Source: Actinoplanes couchii
Lineage (GTDB): Bacteria; Actinomycetota; Actinomycetes; Mycobacteriales; Micromonosporaceae
Assembly: GCF_016862075.1 (NCBI RefSeq)
Contig: NZ_BOMG01000084.1
Span: 1-64,000, forward strand
Direction of reading: 5' to 3'
DNA length: 64,000 nucleotides
In this document: one piece after another, positions 61,018-64,000 of the stretch
How positions within the stretch are numbered: the first letter of the stretch is position 1
How the letters are laid out: each line of letters opens with the position of its first letter
Notes under the pieces: generated by a model
The model's database searches: none
What the model was told of the DNA's origin: nothing
What the model saw: only the letters and a program-made list of their open reading frames with translations
Program-made: the position numbers and the translations under genes

Positions 61018-61487
61018 ACCCATTTTCCGGTACGCCACAGCAAGGAACCGTCGCCACCACGCGAGCGATGCGCGGCACGGGACCGACCCGCGACCGCCGG
61101 GCCGATTGCGGTGGTCACCGTCGAAATCCGGCGTGGCATTCCACGGTGCCTCCCGGCGCTGTGGTCCGGCGCCGCGCGCTTCCCGGCGTACAAAAATCGG
61201 TCTGAGTATTAAAGGTCCTGCTCCCGGGGTTGCCAGAAATCTGGTGATCTTGGGTTGGGCGGCGTAGAAATGGGAGTGCGGGGCCCGTTGATTCGGGAAC
61301 CGTGCACGGCCACCGGGAACCCACGCGCGATCAGCCACGTTTGGCACGTTGCGACGGGACCTCCGCCTCTCGCAGGCCCAGGACCGTCGACAACGACCCA
61401 GGTGCACGCCTGATAACCCGGTCCGGACGCGCAAAGCCGGCGCCCCCGCGAGGGACGCCGGCTCTTTTTCTGCGTGCCGGACCCGGA
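61018..61487. other. 470-bp intergenic region
   Basis: No convincing gene. 61190-61260 contains an AT-richer patch (AAAATCGGTCTGAGTATTAAAGG). A strong plus-oriented terminator at 61435-61468 without an obvious upstream gene suggests an untranslated transcript or a lost gene in 61200-61430. Confidence 0.4.
61435..61468 (+). terminator. Rho-independent terminator with T5 tail
   Basis: AGCCGGCG (61435-61442) pairs with CGCCGGCT (61456-61463), then CTTTTTC. It is oriented for plus-strand transcripts though the nearest plus gene ends 420 bp upstream; the stem could also stop the minus-strand TetR transcript. Confidence 0.75.
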
Positions 61488-62108
61488 TCAGCTCTCCCGT
61501 AGCCGGGCCAGCGTCGTGACCATCCGGTCGTCGATGCCGGGTGGGCCGGGGAAGATCCGGGTGGCGGCGCGCTGGTGGGCCAGCCCGTGCAGGCCGAGCC
61601 AGAGCGCGATCGTGTCGGTGGCCGGATCGGTGCTGGTGGAGATGCCCGCGGCCACGCACCCGGCGAACGCCTCGCCGAGCAGGCCCAGGCAGTCCGCGCC
61701 GAGTTCGACGAGATCCTGCTCGGTCACCGAGCTCTCGCCCAGCACCGGGATCCACAGGCCGCCGAACATCGTGCGGTAGCGCTGCGGGTGGGTGCGGGCG
61801 AAGTCCAGGTACGCATGGCAGATCGCGTGCAGCCGGGCCGCCGGATCGTCGCCGGCCGCGTCCAGTGCGGTGCTCAGCGCGACCGTCAGCTCCGCGAACG
61901 CGCTGCGCACGACGGCCAGCATGACGGCTGGCTGGTCCGGGAAGTGCGCGTAGATCGACGGCGCCGCGATCCCGGCCCGCCGGGCGATCGAGCGCAGCGT
62001 GAGGGTGCGCTCGTCACCGGACTCGTCGAGCAGATCCACGGCTGCTCTGACGATCTCGTCGCGCAGCAGCGCCCCCTGGCCCCGCCGGTTGCGGACTCTG
62101 TTTTCCAT
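61488..62108 (-). CDS. TetR-family regulator with WHG-type C-terminal domain
   Basis: 206 aa. HTH: LRDEIVRAAVDLLDESGDERTLTLRSIARRAGIAAPSIYAHFPDQPAVMLAVV. C-terminal HPQRYRTMFGG...  and LWLGLHGLAHQRA match the TetR_C_33 (WHG) domain. It is divergent from an MDR reductase 100 bp away with palindromes between, so it likely represses that gene. Confidence 0.92.
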   Translation of the reverse strand: MENRVRNRRGQGALLRDEIVRAAVDLLDESGDERTLTLRSIARRAGIAAPSIYAHFPDQPAVMLAVVRSAFAELTVALSTALDAAGDDPAARLHAICHAYLDFARTHPQRYRTMFGGLWIPVLGESSVTEQDLVELGADCLGLLGEAFAGCVAAGISTSTDPATDTIALWLGLHGLAHQRAATRIFPGPPGIDDRMVTTLARLRES

Positions 62109-62128
62109 GCTCAGAACCTTACAGGCAA

Positions 62129-62172
62129 AAGCTTATGCCCGTAAGCTTGCGACCGTTAGGTTACGTGTGTAA
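62129..62172. promoter_or_regulatory. TetR operators between tetR and the MDR gene
   Basis: AAGCTTA-TGCCCG-TAAGCTT (62129-62148) is a perfect 7-bp-arm dyad; TTAC-GTGT-GTAA (62161-62172) is a second. TTAGGTTACGTG and TAAGTTTATCGG nearby could give the -35/-10 of the plus gene. Confidence 0.65.
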
Positions 62173-62208
62173 GTTTATCGGCATCGCTACCGAGATCGGA
62201 GTTCCGAG

Positions 62209-63246
62209 ATGAGCAGCACCGCCACCGAGATCGTTCTGCCCGGCAAGGTCGAGCCCACCGGCCTGGAGATCCGCGTCCGGGAGCTGCCCGCCCCCGCCGC
62301 CGGCCAGGTGATCCTGCGGATGGACGCGACCGGCGTCTCCTTCGCCGAGCAGCAGATGCGCCGGGGGAAGTACTACGACCAGCCGGCGTTCCCCTTCGTC
62401 CCCGGCTACGACGTGGTCGGCACGGTCACCGCGGTCGGCCCCGGTGTCGACCCGGCCATGGTCGGCGGGCGCTACGCGGCGGTCACCAAGATCGGCGGCT
62501 GGGCCAGCCTGCTGCGGCTCGACGCCGCCGATCTGGTGCCGGTGCCGGACCGGCTCGACCCCGCCGAGGTGGAGACGGTCGTGGTCAACGGCATCACCGC
62601 CTGGCAGATGCTGCACCGCGTCGCCAAGGTCCGCCGGGGCGGCACCATCGTGGTGCTCGGTGCCAACGGCGGTGTCGGTTCGACCCTGGTCCAGCTGGCC
62701 CGGCACGCCGGCATCACGGTGATCGGCACCGCCGCGGCCCGGCACCACGAGATGGTCCGCGAGCTGGGCGCCACCCCGGTCGACTACCGCGGCCCCGGTC
62801 TCTACGCCCGGATCCGCGAGCTGGCGCCGGACGGGGTGGACGCGGTCTTCGACCACGTCGGCGGCGACGGCCTGGTCGAGTCCTGGCAGCTGCTGCGCCG
62901 CGGCGGCACCCTGGTGTCGTACGGCACGGCGACCAGCAAGGACGTCGAGGGCAACTCGCAACTGCCGGTGCTGAAGCTGTTCGGCCGCCTGATGCTCTGG
63001 AACTACCTGCCCAACGGCCGGGGCGCCCACTTCTACAACTTCTGGGCCGGTCGCCGCTTCACCCTGAAGGCCTTCCGCAGCCGTCTCCGCACCGACCTGA
63101 CCGAGGTCCTGAAGCTGCTGTCGGCCGGTGTCGTCACCCCGCAGGTCGCCGCCCGCATCCCGCTGTCACAGGCCGGCACCGCCCTGACCCTCGCCGAGTC
63201 CCGCACCGTGGCCGGCAAGGTCGTCCTGCTCCCCGACGCCGCCTAG
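62209..63246 (+). CDS. Medium-chain (MDR) quinone-oxidoreductase-like dehydrogenase
   Basis: 345 aa. GroES-like domain: PAAGQVILRMDATGVSFAEQQMRRGKYYDQPAFPFVPGYDVVGTVTAVG; Rossmann domain: GGTIVVLGANGGVGSTLVQLARHAGI (AxGGVG of the quinone reductase class), AVFDHVGGDGLVES, RGGTLVSYGTATSKD. No zinc-binding Cys set, so an NADPH:quinone or enoyl reductase type rather than alcohol dehydrogenase. Likely induced through the divergent TetR. Confidence 0.9.
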   Translation: MSSTATEIVLPGKVEPTGLEIRVRELPAPAAGQVILRMDATGVSFAEQQMRRGKYYDQPAFPFVPGYDVVGTVTAVGPGVDPAMVGGRYAAVTKIGGWASLLRLDAADLVPVPDRLDPAEVETVVVNGITAWQMLHRVAKVRRGGTIVVLGANGGVGSTLVQLARHAGITVIGTAAARHHEMVRELGATPVDYRGPGLYARIRELAPDGVDAVFDHVGGDGLVESWQLLRRGGTLVSYGTATSKDVEGNSQLPVLKLFGRLMLWNYLPNGRGAHFYNFWAGRRFTLKAFRSRLRTDLTEVLKLLSAGVVTPQVAARIPLSQAGTALTLAESRTVAGKVVLLPDAA

Positions 63247-63719
63247 ACGCCGGTCGCGGTCTGATGCCGGCCGCGAATCTCCTGGTAGACGGCTCGGAAG
63301 AGTTTGGGGCGGGCGTGGAAGTCGACGCCCTGGGCCCACAGTTCGGTGTTGACGGTGGCGCCGTCGTGGCGCTCGATCACCACCGTCATGTCCTTCTGCA
63401 GCTCCCACCGGCCCAGTTTGTGAATGGACTGGTGCAGGTGCACACCGGCGATGTCGTGCCAGTGCATCCGCCGGGAGCGCACCAGGCCACGGATCAGCAG
63501 GCCGTGGCTGCTGACGTAGACGCCGTGTTGCAGGATCCGCCACGCGCCGATCACCCAGACCAGGCCGAGCACCACGGTGATCGCCTTGACGCCGTGCCCG
63601 ATCAGGTCGAACTGACGGATCGAGGCCCAGGTGAGGAAGCCGAGTGCGACCGCCTCCCAGGCGATCACGAGCCAGCGGCCGGTTCCGGGCGGGTAGGGGC
63701 GGATCCAGTACGAAGCCAC
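63243..63719 (-). CDS. Membrane protein with PH-like domain
   Basis: 158 aa. Two N-terminal TMs (WLVIAWEAVALGFLTWASI; KAITVVLGLVWVIGAWRI), then a soluble beta domain GVYVSSHGLLIRGLVRSRRMHWHDIAGVHLHQS ... MTVVIERHDGATVNTELW, the bacterial PH (bPH2/PH6) pattern. Common in actinomycetes; function unknown. The stop overlaps the convergent MDR gene by four bases. Confidence 0.78.
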   Translation of the reverse strand: MASYWIRPYPPGTGRWLVIAWEAVALGFLTWASIRQFDLIGHGVKAITVVLGLVWVIGAWRILQHGVYVSSHGLLIRGLVRSRRMHWHDIAGVHLHQSIHKLGRWELQKDMTVVIERHDGATVNTELWAQGVDFHARPKLFRAVYQEIRGRHQTATGV

Positions 63720-63739
63720 GAGATGAAGTATGCCGCCGC

Positions 63740-64000
63740 TTATACGCCGGCCAGCACCCGATCCCCGATGACGGTGATTTCCTCAGCGCCCGCGGTGATC
63801 GCGGCCGCGTAGTGCCGCAGCCACGACCGGACGCCGTCCGGGGTGCCGGTGGCGTAGGCGCCTGCCGATCCGACGTACTCCGGTTCCCGGTCCCGATGAC
63901 CGACCTCGACGGCGACCAGGCCGCGTGGGTCGAAGCCCCGGCCGACCAGGGTGAGGCGGGCGGCCGCCCGGGCCACCACACCGGCCGGACCGGCGAACGG
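63740..64000 (-). CDS. C-terminal part of an uncharacterised protein, cut by the right edge
   Basis: The frame is open to the window edge (87 visible residues). It reads RLTLVGRGFDPRGLVAVEVGHRDREPEYVG ... GTPDGVRSWLRHYAAAITAGAEEITVIGDRVLAGV. Soluble, mixed alpha/beta. I do not recognise the family. Confidence 0.6.
   Translation of the reverse strand, partial: PFAGPAGVVARAAARLTLVGRGFDPRGLVAVEVGHRDREPEYVGSAGAYATGTPDGVRSWLRHYAAAITAGAEEITVIGDRVLAGV

Overview
This is a high-G+C actinomycete chromosome segment, most likely from the Micromonosporaceae (Actinoplanes/Micromonospora type). Signs are the topA / DEAH helicase / Tad pilus / Ssd / HAD-IB gene order shared with mycobacteria and actinomycetes, a proton-pumping pyrophosphatase, a two-domain MFS-thymidylate kinase fusion, XRE/DUF397 pairs, ESX-like small proteins, frequent GTG starts and ATGA/GTGA gene overlaps. 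All of this is read from sequence; no search was run.

Region 1 (1-11.8 kb) is accessory. It is bounded by a 3' half tRNA-Thr at 1292-1325 (+ strand) and an intact tRNA-Thr(CGT) at 11762-11834 (- strand). These share a perfect 34-bp stretch in INVERTED orientation, and each is flanked on the inner side by a decayed tyrosine recombinase. Inside are a MerR-controlled old-yellow-enzyme gene, a DJ-1/PfpI gene, small membrane proteins, an XRE regulator with two DUF397 genes, a geranylgeranyl-reductase-type flavoprotein and an MFS transporter.

Region 2 (11.9-45.3 kb) is mostly core chromosome: a membrane metallophosphoesterase, a PSP1/YaaT protein, an LPXTG surface protein, a translationally coupled four-gene ESX-like operon, holB, a GDSL hydrolase, the MFS-Tmk fusion, a PLP racemase-fold enzyme, TetR plus a VAO-type oxidase, topA, hppA, an anti-sigma/STAS pair, a DUF1998 helicase, an acyltransferase and a complete coupled Tad pilus operon (ssd-tadA-tadB-orf-tadC, flp-like pilin, two TadE-like genes), then a second STAS gene.

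Region 3 (45276-59927) is an integrated actinomycete integrative and conjugative element (AICE) of about 14.6 kb. It carries int, xis, a Prim-Pol replication gene with a DUF3631 ATPase, an FtsK/TraB-type DNA translocase, Spd-like membrane proteins, GntR and XRE regulators, and an AT-rich cargo of an OLD-family ATPase/TOPRIM nuclease plus a TIGR02391-like protein. It is bounded by a 26-bp direct repeat. The right copy lies inside the terminator of a 6C small RNA gene (minus strand, about 59900-60003). Removing the element would join the STAS gene to 6C RNA and the HAD-IB gene, restoring the order ssd - 6C - HAD-IB known from mycobacteria. So this AICE appears to use a small-RNA 3' end, not a tRNA, as its attachment site. 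It also carries a four-copy operator array (50661-50765), a heptamer cluster after the translocase gene (55124-55285, candidate transfer locus) and an iteron cluster (58022-58207).

Region 4 (60-64 kb) returns to chromosome: the HAD-IB phosphatase, a TetR gene with a divergent MDR oxidoreductase, a PH-domain-like membrane protein and a gene running off the right edge.
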